A DNA stretch of 43,826 nt from assembly GCF_040409695.1 (NCBI RefSeq), contig NZ_JARWGJ010000062.1, forward strand, positions 1-43,826. The letters run 5' to 3'. The DNA comes from Longimonas sp040409695 (lineage in GTDB: Bacteria > Bacteroidota > Rhodothermia > Rhodothermales > Salinibacteraceae). Shown piece after piece: positions 34,059 to 41,099 of this stretch. Each line of letters starts with the position of its first letter. The stretch's first letter is position 1. The notes beneath the pieces are model-generated. The model saw only the letters and a program-made list of their open reading frames with translations. It was not told where the DNA came from and searched no databases. Made by a program: the position numbers and the translations under genes.

Positions 34059-34403
34059 ATGCGAGTGTAGGGTTATGACACAAACACGTGTGCTGCTATG
34101 TGCTGGCAGGCCAACGTGGATAGCAGTGAGGGAAGCAGGCGGTTGGTGCGCACCCTGAGTGTGAGGATACGAACCGGAAAAAGTGAGCCTGCGACGCTCT
34201 CGTCTCAGAAAGCGATAAACTCGTTGAGACGATGCATGTGGACACACCAGCCGGTGGGGGCTTTTGCATCAACAGCTTTCGTGGGGGATGCTTAAGTATT
34301 ACGCTTCATCGCGTTGCAACAGTCTAATGTGCGGTCTACCATGAAGCGTTACACTGTGGGGTTAAGCATTGTGTACGCAGTATCGCAATCGCAGCGGAGG
34401 ATG
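34059..34403. other. 345-base gap with a nested inverted repeat
   Basis: No protein gene is supported here. The part closest to the DUF2520 stop contains a nested dyad at 34288-34369. The remaining 230 bases should hold the promoter of the hypothetical gene at 34058, but I see no consensus element. Confidence 0.55.
34288..34369. repeat. Nested inverted repeat, possible structured RNA
   Basis: Outer arms ATGCTTAA (34288-34295) and TTAAGCAT (34362-34369) pair perfectly. Inner arms ACGCTTCAT (34301-34309) and ATGAAGCGT (34341-34349) pair perfectly and lie in register inside the outer pair. The inner loop is 31 bases and the asymmetric internal loop is 5 and 12 bases. Two coaxial stems of 8 and 9 bp suggest a folded RNA, or two operator dyads. 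It lies 35 bases after the DUF2520 stop, and no T-run marks it as a simple terminator. Confidence 0.55.
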
Positions 34404-35375
34404 TCAAGCACTGTTATTTCTCTCAACTTTATAGGGAGAGTTTTTAAGTATGTTTTGTACACGCACAGCGTCGCGCTGAGACAGCTTACCTGCTTGGCGC
34501 TGCAGTTGAATCATTACGTTGGTTAGTGAGGCGTACAACCGTTCCATCTCCATATTTTGTTCCATGACGCGGCTTTTAGCCTCCTCCGGCAACACCTCCT
34601 CCCCTCTGGGCCTTTCTGATGAGGCATGAAGCGCTGCTATATGAGTGGCAATTGTTTTATGATCGCCCCGCGCTGCCGGGCCCGTCAGAGCATCGGTGCC
34701 GTTATTTTGGATGTTCATCCATGTCCGTTCAACGAGGGGGCTGAGCGCATTAAACGCCTTGCTCGGTTCCAGGCCGGCGTTTTCCCACACATGCTGTGCC
34801 GCCGCCAGAAGCGCAACAAATCCGTTAGACGCCAAGACAGCCGACAAGTGATAGAGCGGCTTCGCGCCCGATTCAAGGTGTTGTGGCGAGGCCCCCAGCC
34901 CCTTGGCAAGGGCTTCGCCATATCCGTATGCATTTTCGTCGCCTTCGAGTGTCATCCATATTCCCTGAAATGCCGACGGGGGCGTCTCGTTGGTGAACGT
35001 CTGCAGCGGATGAATGCTGAGCAGTGCTGCCCCTGCTGCTCGCAGCGGAGCCAGTACCTCAGCTGCGTGTGCCCCTGACGTGTGGGCCGCGATCCACGGA
35101 TGTGCCAGCGACGCACGTGCCAATTCGCCGGCTACCTGGTCCAACTGCTGGTCGGGTACGCATATGAGAACTCGCTTTGTAGCGGGCGGGATCTGGGTTA
35201 CGCTACTGCTTACATGCTCTGCATCTACTTTACTGGCAAGTGCCGCAGCGTCAGCGTGTGTGCGGCTCACAATGCCGATTATCGGCGCTCCATGCTCATG
35301 CAACGCACGTGCAAGTGCAGAACCAACGGCTCCAGCTCCCACAACAACTGTAGGCTGCGCGACGACTTCTTTCAT
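34404..35375 (-). CDS. Rossmann-fold DUF2520 protein
   Basis: A 323-residue protein from ATG 35375 (MKEVVAQP). The N-terminal Rossmann domain carries GAGAVGSALA (residues 13-22), followed by VLICVPDQQLDQVA and SIHPLQTF, characteristic of this family, and the C-terminal DUF2520 helical domain with PLYHLSAVLASNGFVALLAAA. The fold resembles pyrroline-5-carboxylate reductase and other 6-phosphogluconate-dehydrogenase-like enzymes. The substrate is unknown. The upstream region is packed with palindromes and direct repeats that suggest regulated expression. An ATG at 35399 is an alternative start. Confidence 0.88.
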   Translation of the reverse strand: MKEVVAQPTVVVGAGAVGSALARALHEHGAPIIGIVSRTHADAAALASKVDAEHVSSSVTQIPPATKRVLICVPDQQLDQVAGELARASLAHPWIAAHTSGAHAAEVLAPLRAAGAALLSIHPLQTFTNETPPSAFQGIWMTLEGDENAYGYGEALAKGLGASPQHLESGAKPLYHLSAVLASNGFVALLAAAQHVWENAGLEPSKAFNALSPLVERTWMNIQNNGTDALTGPAARGDHKTIATHIAALHASSERPRGEEVLPEEAKSRVMEQNMEMERLYASLTNVMIQLQRQAGKLSQRDAVRVQNILKNSPYKVERNNSA

Positions 35376-35459
35376 GTAACACGGGGGATCATCGGACATG
35401 CAGGGACGCGGGCATGCTCGCACAGCAGCGAGAAGCGGTCATTGAGCAGGCAGCCATCA

Positions 35460-35563
35460 TAAGGGGATATTCGTAAGGGGATACTGTGTGCTCTCTCGAT
35501 ACTCCCTCAACAGTATGCTGTGTAAGCATACTTACATTTAGCGTGCTAACGTACTGCTTACAC
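35460..35563. promoter_or_regulatory. Repeat-rich control region upstream of the DUF2520 gene
   Basis: TAAGGGGATA occurs twice (35460-35469, 35474-35483), a perfect 10-bp direct repeat with 14-base period. TGTAAG-CATA-CTTACA (35521-35536) is a perfect dyad, and GTGTAAGCA (35520-35528) pairs with TGCTTACAC (35555-35563). TTAGC-GT-GCTAA lies at 35538-35549. The pattern suggests two or more operator sites for one regulator. It lies 85-190 bases upstream of the ATG at 35375. Confidence 0.5.
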
Positions 35564-36163
35564 CCCTGGGTCGGGGTCGCTTCTCTCACGATGTTTTTTC
35601 GTTGTGAACGGCGCGTCGCCGTTTATCGCATCAAGCAATGCGTTGCGATGGCGCGTACGCATCATGCGGATAGCCGTTTCAGGATCTGATGGAGCCACGC
35701 ACTCGGCCCATCGGAGACTCATGTGCATCGCGTCGTGCACAGCCGTGTGCACGTCGGGGTCAGCACAGCCCCGCGCCGCAAGAAGCTGGGCGGCTTCGGG
35801 ACTGCGGCGTGGCAGTCCTATCGTTGAAGCGGCAACCGCTTCATTGTCTGAGGCGGCTCGCACTTCCCGCAGTGCCGAGACCGGAGCCCTGCGGGTACAT
35901 ACTGCGCGCGCGGTGTTCCACAGGCTATAGCAGCGTTGCGACGGGGCCTCCTCTTGCCATGTCTGGCGAGCACACCAGCATGCAAATGCACGAAGCACAT
36001 GAGACGACTGCTCCGACTCAAGGTAGCGTGCCAGCTTCATTTCATCGTCCAACTCCTTGTTTGGTATCACAGAAGCAGGCTTTCCGCTACTCCGTTCAAC
36101 AGCCACCGACCGGCCGCTGCGTCCATCAAAGATGTAGTAGTAGTCTGCTATTCGCTTATTCAT
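35558..36163 (-). CDS. Hypothetical protein, 201 residues
   Basis: I do not recognise this protein. From ATG 36163 it begins MNKRIADYYYIFDGRSGR, with six Cys residues in total, several of them in the first half (AFACWCARQTW, SQRCYSLW), and an Arg- and His-rich C-terminal helix (IRMMRTRHRNALLDAI). There is no signal peptide or membrane segment. Its end overlaps the inverted-repeat control region of the next gene. Coding support is moderate: the frame is long and uninterrupted, but no family match is evident. Confidence 0.55.
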   Translation of the reverse strand: MNKRIADYYYIFDGRSGRSVAVERSSGKPASVIPNKELDDEMKLARYLESEQSSHVLRAFACWCARQTWQEEAPSQRCYSLWNTARAVCTRRAPVSALREVRAASDNEAVAASTIGLPRRSPEAAQLLAARGCADPDVHTAVHDAMHMSLRWAECVAPSDPETAIRMMRTRHRNALLDAINGDAPFTTKKHRERSDPDPGV

Positions 36164-36733
36164 GGGTAGCGCCGCTGCCGATGAGCATAGAGGCGATTGG
36201 CGTAAGGAGCAAACTTCTATTTACAGGGTGTGGTGTCCGTAATTTATAGCTTTAAGAACCTGTTTGGGTTTTGGTTTGCTGGCGAGAGCGAGCGCCGCTG
36301 CGGCGAAAATTGAACCACGATAGAGGTTCGTAGCCGGGGTTACGGGCCGATATCGGGGACAATTTGCAGCCCAGCGGAGCCGCTCACAGCCCAAATTAAG
36401 AAATTAAAACCGGTTCTAAGACACACAACAAGCATACGCACCATATATAATATCTTTCTCATCTCAGGGCTTCTCATCCCCAACTCCGCCAGATGGTAAC
36501 AGGATAGTCCACATTCGCTTCAAAGTGCTGGCTGCACGCAACAAACCCGGTGTGCAGGTCTTATCACTGTAGCCCATATATGCAAAGCGCCTCTGCAGTT
36601 GCAACCAGCGCCTGCTCCTGTTTTACTTGTTTTACTCTGTGGCAGTGCGCTCCGTTCACCCTGCACCTATGCCCTGCATATACGCCTTGCATCCGCACAA
36701 CCTGTTCTCTTTACGCCTTACCGGCTGTGTCTT
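36164..36733. other. 570-base gap holding a MITE-like element
   Basis: The gap separates a minus-strand hypothetical gene from the S41 protease gene. It contains a 163-bp inverted-repeat element (36255-36417). The next 300 bases are AT-richer with TATATAAT near 36452-36459 and a direct repeat TTTTACT-TG-TTTTACT near 36620. No gene is supported. Confidence 0.6.
36255..36417. mobile_element. MITE-like inverted-repeat element, 163 bp
   Basis: The terminal sequences AGAACCTGTTT (36255-36265) and AAACCGGTTCT (36407-36417) are inverted copies with 10 of 11 matches. Imperfect matches continue inwards (TTTGG...GCGAAAATTG against TTTGGGCT...GCAAATTG). The inner region carries the palindrome CCGATATCGG at 36347-36356. 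There is no transposase. I cannot see a convincing target duplication, so it may be an old non-autonomous element or an IS end remnant. Confidence 0.45.
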
Positions 36734-38392
36734 ATGAGACATGTAACACGATACGTTCTTCCTGCCATCGGCCTGATTCTTCTCGGTGCCGTGCTTGGTG
36801 TGCAGGTAAACTCATTCACCTCTGATGATACGGCTTACGAGCAACTTCAGAAGCTGGAACGCTCCTTTGTCATCATTACGCGTCAGTACGTCGACGAGGT
36901 TGAGTCCAAGAAGCTCGTGGAAGAAGGCATCGAAGGCATGCTCAACGCCCTCGACCCGCATTCGACCTACATCCCTGCTGAGGATGTGCAGCGCGTCCAG
37001 GATAGCTACCGCGGCTCGTTCGGCGGAATCGGAGTCATGTTTGAGGTCGTCGAAGACACCGCCCGGGTCATCTCCCCCATTGCCGATGGCCCGAGTGAGC
37101 GTCTCGGCATCATGGCAGGCGATCGCATCGTCGGCATCGAAGACGAAACCGCTGTTGGTATCGGTACGAATGGCATTCAGGAGCGCCTGAAAGGCGAGGT
37201 GGGTACGGAGGTCACGATCACGATCTACCGTCCCGGCACCAGCCAGGAAGAAGACTACACGATCACCCGCGACGAAATCCCGATGCACTCGATCAATACG
37301 TCGTACATGAGCGACGATCGTACGGGTTACGTGAAGATCGACCGCTTTGCCATGACCACGCACGACGAGTTTATGGAGCATGTAGGTGAGCTTCGCGAGC
37401 AGGGCATGCAGCGCCTCGTGCTCGACCTGCGAGGCAATCCCGGCGGTGTAATGCGCTCTGCCATCGAGGTTGCCGACGAGATGCTCGGAGCTGGCCTTTC
37501 GATCGTTGAAACGCGCGGTCGCGAGCGCTCCATGAACACGACGTTCAACGCAAGCGGAGGCGGGAGCCTCGAAGATACGCCCGTCATCGTGCTCGTAGAC
37601 CAGGGCTCTGCTTCTGCCAGTGAAATTGTGTCGGGAGCTCTGCAAGATCACGACCGAGCCCTCGTCGTGGGGCGACGCACCTTCGGCAAAGCCCTCATCC
37701 AGAAGCAGTTTGACCTGGACGACAGCAGCCTGCTGCAGATGACCGTGGGCCGCTACTACACGCCCCTCGGACGCCTCATCCAGACGCCGTATGAGAACGG
37801 CGATCAAGAGCAGTACATCGAGCGCATGATGGCTGATCAGGAAGCAGCTACCTTCGACCCCAGTGCCTACCGCGAAAGCGTTCCTGACTCGCTCGTATTC
37901 GAAACCGAGCACGGACGCGAAGTCTTCGGCGGCGGCGGTATTATGCCCGACATCGTTGTGCAGCCTGATACGTCGAGCCTCACAAATTTCGTGTCTACGG
38001 TGAACATGGACTTCGCCTTTATCCGCAACTGGTTTGCACAGAACGAACAGCATGTACGCTCCTCGTGGGGCGATGACGCAGACGTGTTCCTCGAGGAGTT
38101 CTCAACGCCCGACTCGCTTGTCACTTCCTTCTGGGAGTTCACAGAAGAGCGGGGCATGTCGTACACGAGCGATCCAGGTGAGGTAGCTCCAAGTCAGGGC
38201 ACGTTCCTCTATGCCGACCGCACTAACAGCGAAGAGATGCTACGCCTTCGCCTCAAAGGATTCTTGGCCCGGCAGCTGTTCGGTCTCCGTACGGCCCAGC
38301 CTACGCTCAACGAAACCGACCCGATCTACCGGCACGCCCTGTCCCTTTGGGATGATGCCGAGGAGCTTGCCGCGTTGCATCCGCGACGCTGA
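36734..38392 (+). CDS. S41-family C-terminal processing protease (CtpA/Prc-like)
   Basis: A 552-residue exported serine protease from ATG 36734, with an N-terminal hydrophobic anchor (residues 8-24). A PDZ domain lies near residues 93-170 (GIGVMFEVV, GIMAGDRIVGIED). The S41 core has LDLRGNPGG near residue 230, then GSASASE with Ser294 and FGKALIQ with Lys319. Their 25-residue spacing equals that of the Ser-Lys dyad in the D1 processing protease. A further 200-residue C-terminal extension may bind substrates. It should act in the periplasm on protein C-termini. A strong terminator follows. Confidence 0.95.
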   Translation: MRHVTRYVLPAIGLILLGAVLGVQVNSFTSDDTAYEQLQKLERSFVIITRQYVDEVESKKLVEEGIEGMLNALDPHSTYIPAEDVQRVQDSYRGSFGGIGVMFEVVEDTARVISPIADGPSERLGIMAGDRIVGIEDETAVGIGTNGIQERLKGEVGTEVTITIYRPGTSQEEDYTITRDEIPMHSINTSYMSDDRTGYVKIDRFAMTTHDEFMEHVGELREQGMQRLVLDLRGNPGGVMRSAIEVADEMLGAGLSIVETRGRERSMNTTFNASGGGSLEDTPVIVLVDQGSASASEIVSGALQDHDRALVVGRRTFGKALIQKQFDLDDSSLLQMTVGRYYTPLGRLIQTPYENGDQEQYIERMMADQEAATFDPSAYRESVPDSLVFETEHGREVFGGGGIMPDIVVQPDTSSLTNFVSTVNMDFAFIRNWFAQNEQHVRSSWGDDADVFLEEFSTPDSLVTSFWEFTEERGMSYTSDPGEVAPSQGTFLYADRTNSEEMLRLRLKGFLARQLFGLRTAQPTLNETDPIYRHALSLWDDAEELAALHPRR

Positions 38393-38715
38393 TGCACGCG
38401 CCACGCTAAGAGCATCCAAAGCAACACGCTCTTTCAATCAAGCCGCTCTGGCCTCTCTGCCGGAGCGGCTTTTTTTGGTTCTTTGGGATGCCGGCCGGTA
38501 TGCCTTCTTGCAACGCTCCCTCCGCCTACCGGACTGTTTAGCCCCGACGAAAGCGCCTCCTCATCTGCGGATGACGTATCTTTCAGCAGAAAGCGATACG
38601 CTTTTTCGTTCACGCCTTCCTCTCTGTCTCTCTCCATACCCCGATGGTTGCCATATCTGCGCACGCCCGCGCAGCATGCGCAATAGGTATGCGAGATCAG
38701 TATACCAACAAACAC
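38393..38715. other. Convergent gap after the S41 gene
   Basis: Apart from the terminator at 38440-38477, I see only an imperfect hairpin (CGTATC...GATACG near 38575-38602) of uncertain meaning. No gene is supported. Confidence 0.5.
38440..38477 (+). terminator. Rho-independent terminator after S41 gene
   Basis: AGCCGCTCTGGC pairs with GCCGGAGCGGCT with one G-T pair, followed by a seven-base T-run. It lies about 48 bases after the stop codon. Confidence 0.93.
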
Positions 38716-38748
38716 AAAAAAAGCCCGCCCCCACATAGGGAGACGGGC
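38716..38748 (-). terminator. Rho-independent terminator after the phasin gene
   Basis: On the minus strand, GCCCGTCTCCC pairs with GGGGGCGGGC across a short loop and a T7 run follows. It lies 70 bases after the phasin-DUF2188 stop. Confidence 0.88.
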
Positions 38749-38817
38749 CGGTACCCGGTGATAAGGGGGGTAGAGTTCCTCATCCGTTAATGACGGACCC
38801 GACACTCTTTCTCCTTG

Positions 38818-39504
38818 CTACGAGTCATCTTCCTGATCGTAGCTGATCGTTTCCTGCACCGTGTTATCCTGCTTGTGGATGATCAGCCGGCTCGGAGCGT
38901 GTGCTTTCGCGGCGTCGCGGGCAGCATCAACCGCTTCCTTTTTGGTTTCGAAGGTCTGCAGCGGCGCATCCGCACCATCTTGCAAGAGAACCCACTCGTC
39001 TTCTCTGTACGCAATGTGGAAAACCGGCATCTCTCCTGAGGCACGCTGGTCGAGCATGGCAGAGAGCGCATCAAGCTTCTCGGACAGCTGCCCGACTTTA
39101 CTCGAAAGCCCCTGTACCTCTTCGCGGGTAGGCACGCCCAGGCGCCCCAGCGTATCGTTTAAAGTCGACGACACCGTTTGCTCCACCGTCTGGGCCGCAT
39201 CCGATACACGCTTCGATACGTCCTCAAAGCGACGGTTGAACTCTTCCGTGATCGACTCTTGCTGCTTGTTCATCTCTGCCGCCGCGTCGTCAAGCTGCTT
39301 GCGGCGCTTCTCTTCATACTTCTCACCACGGTTCACCAGATCCTTGAACACCCGGTCGCCTTCTTCCTCAACACGTGAGAGCGCACCAAGTCCAGCCAGC
39401 CATACCTCGCGGCCACGCTCTGTGAGCTCTTCAGGTAGCTTGCTGAAATCAACAGGCTTTCGTGAACCGTTCTCTTTCGCTTTTTGCTCTGCTTGAGTAC
39501 CCAT
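38818..39504 (-). CDS. Phasin-like protein fused to a DUF2188 domain
   Basis: A 228-residue protein from ATG 39504. Residues 20-155 are a long amphipathic helical region with REVWLAGLGALSRVEEEG, matching the polyhydroxyalkanoate granule-associated phasin (PhaF/PhaI-like) family. Residues 161-222 form a small alpha/beta domain (FHIAYREDEWVLL, TFETKKEAVDAARDAAKAH, RLIIHKQDN) matching DUF2188. Such a combination is unusual. Phasins coat PHA granules. The start is set by a strong Shine-Dalgarno sequence (GAGGTGAT) 4 bases before ATG, unlike its neighbours. No PHA synthase gene is nearby. Confidence 0.85.
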   Translation of the reverse strand: MGTQAEQKAKENGSRKPVDFSKLPEELTERGREVWLAGLGALSRVEEEGDRVFKDLVNRGEKYEEKRRKQLDDAAAEMNKQQESITEEFNRRFEDVSKRVSDAAQTVEQTVSSTLNDTLGRLGVPTREEVQGLSSKVGQLSEKLDALSAMLDQRASGEMPVFHIAYREDEWVLLQDGADAPLQTFETKKEAVDAARDAAKAHAPSRLIIHKQDNTVQETISYDQEDDS

Positions 39505-39508
39505 AGTA

Positions 39509-39516
39509 ATCACCTC
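39509..39516 (-). promoter_or_regulatory. Strong Shine-Dalgarno sequence of the phasin gene
   Basis: GAGGTGAT lies 4 bases before the ATG at 39504 and matches the 16S anti-SD sequence over eight bases. Nearly all other genes here lack such a site, which suggests high translation or a transferred gene. Confidence 0.75.
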
Positions 39517-39591
39517 GTAAGTAGTTGTTAACAGGTCGTGCGACACTGTCCTTCAAGGGGTGGACGTTTTGTCTTTACTGTCCAAGACCCC

Positions 39592-39642
39592 TTATAACGC
39601 AGTGCGTCACAAGTTCCCCTTTTATGACGCACAGCGTTATAA
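39592..39642. repeat. Long inverted repeat, 18-bp arms
   Basis: TTATAACGCAGTGCGTCA (39592-39609) and TGACGCACAGCGTTATAA (39625-39642) are inverted copies with 17 of 18 matches and a 15-base spacer. It lies between the divergent phasin and deoB genes, 88 bases upstream of the phasin ATG and 138 bases upstream of the deoB ATG. It has no T-run and could be a shared operator. Confidence 0.8.
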
Positions 39643-39779
39643 AGACACATATTCACATAACTCCTATAGAAAGCCGTGCGTCTTCCTACCATCTTGTGAA
39701 CGTCCTTCTGCTCATCCACCCACCACAAATATGGCGGAAGGCCTCTCGCTTTACCTCTCTACCTAACCGGCTCAACGAT

Positions 39780-40946
39780 ATGCCTTGCTTTGTGACTATT
39801 GTACTCGACGGCGTTGGCGTTGGCGCTCAGCCCGACGCCGTACACTACGGCGATCGCGGCAGCCACACGCTCGGGCACGTATGCGCCGCGCAGCAGCCGT
39901 CTCTGCCCAACCTGGCCGCTCTCGGACTCGGCCATGTTGCTGACCTCGACGGCGTGCCTCGCGTTGACGCCCCCGCCGCTGATTACGGACGTATGCGCGA
40001 GGTTTCGGCGGGCAAAGACAGCACTACCGGGCACTGGGAGCTGGCCGGCCTGCATCTTGAGCACCCGTTTCCAACATATCCCGATGGATTTCCAGACACG
40101 GTCATCGATGCATTCCGGTCGCACGGCGGCGTAGACCGCGTGCTTGGCAATCGGCCCGAATCAGGTACGGTCATCATCGAGGAACTCGGTCCGGAGCATG
40201 AGCGCACAGGCGCTCCGATTGTGTACACCTCAGCCGACAGCGTATTTCAGATTGCTGCCCACAAAGAGGTCATCCCTTTACGTGAACTATACCACCTGTG
40301 CAAGGTGGCACGCACCAAGGTCTGTACCGGCGAGCATGGCGTGGGGCGCGTCATTGCCCGCCCGTTTGTAGGAACCCCTGGCAACTACACGCGCATCTCT
40401 GAAGAACGCAAAGACTTCGCTCGCCGCCCCGAGACGCCACCGCTGCAAGACATACTGCAGGAGCACGGGATACGCACCGTCTCCATCGGAAAGATCGCTG
40501 ACCTCTTTGCCCGAACCGGGTTTGACGAGATGGTCAAAACGTCGAACAACAACGAAGGGATCGAAGCGACCATCCAAGCACTCAGAAGCCACGCACCGGC
40601 ATCGCCCCCCACGTTTGTCTGGACCAACCTGGTGGACTTCGACCAGGAGTATGGCCACCGCAACAATCCGGAGGGATTCGCGGAGGCCCTTGCGTCTTTC
40701 GACCGCGCGCTGCCCCGCATCCTTGATGCCCTTCCCAACGATGGCGTCCTTGTTATCACAGCCGACCATGGCAACGACCCCACCACTCCCAGTACCGACC
40801 ATAGCCGCGAATTTGTGCCGCTGCTTGTCGTACGTCCCAATGCAGCCGGGCGTGCGCTTGGGCTCCGCTCTACCTTTGCCGATCATGCCGCAACCGTAGC
40901 CCGCTACTTCGACGCCTCTTTCTCGACGATGGGTACAGCTTTTTAG
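39780..40946 (+). CDS. deoB: Phosphopentomutase
   Basis: DeoB interconverts ribose or deoxyribose 1- and 5-phosphates in nucleoside salvage. The 388-residue protein from ATG 39780 has the alkaline-phosphatase-superfamily motifs: VLDGVGVG with metal-binding Asp10, KDSTTGHWE with the phosphorylated Thr (Thr82 or Thr83), VWTNLVDFDQEYGHR and ITADHGNDPTTPSTDHSRE. Length is normal. The upstream open frame from 39525 crosses the long inverted repeat and is rejected. LeuS follows after 153 bases; there is no other deo gene. Confidence 0.96.
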   Translation: MPCFVTIVLDGVGVGAQPDAVHYGDRGSHTLGHVCAAQQPSLPNLAALGLGHVADLDGVPRVDAPAADYGRMREVSAGKDSTTGHWELAGLHLEHPFPTYPDGFPDTVIDAFRSHGGVDRVLGNRPESGTVIIEELGPEHERTGAPIVYTSADSVFQIAAHKEVIPLRELYHLCKVARTKVCTGEHGVGRVIARPFVGTPGNYTRISEERKDFARRPETPPLQDILQEHGIRTVSIGKIADLFARTGFDEMVKTSNNNEGIEATIQALRSHAPASPPTFVWTNLVDFDQEYGHRNNPEGFAEALASFDRALPRILDALPNDGVLVITADHGNDPTTPSTDHSREFVPLLVVRPNAAGRALGLRSTFADHAATVARYFDASFSTMGTAF

Positions 40947-41099
40947 AGGCCCTCAGCCCGCTGTATCCCACCCCTAACACACCATGTTTACACAGTCTTG
41001 CTGTCTCGTTAGGAGGATGCGAACGAATCTTCGTACCGCGGCAGTCGTTGGGCTGTCGTGCTTGTTCTTATCGACGAATCTACCGGCTCTCGCTTTAAT

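Noticed and set aside
35601..36250. Plus-strand frames opposite the 201-residue hypothetical gene
   Set aside because: They are Arg-, Cys- and Pro-rich shadows; the minus-strand frame has a better start and composition, although it too is only moderately supported.
36812..38053. Minus-strand open frame of 413 codons opposite the S41 protease gene
   Set aside because: Antisense shadow of a gene with clear catalytic motifs.
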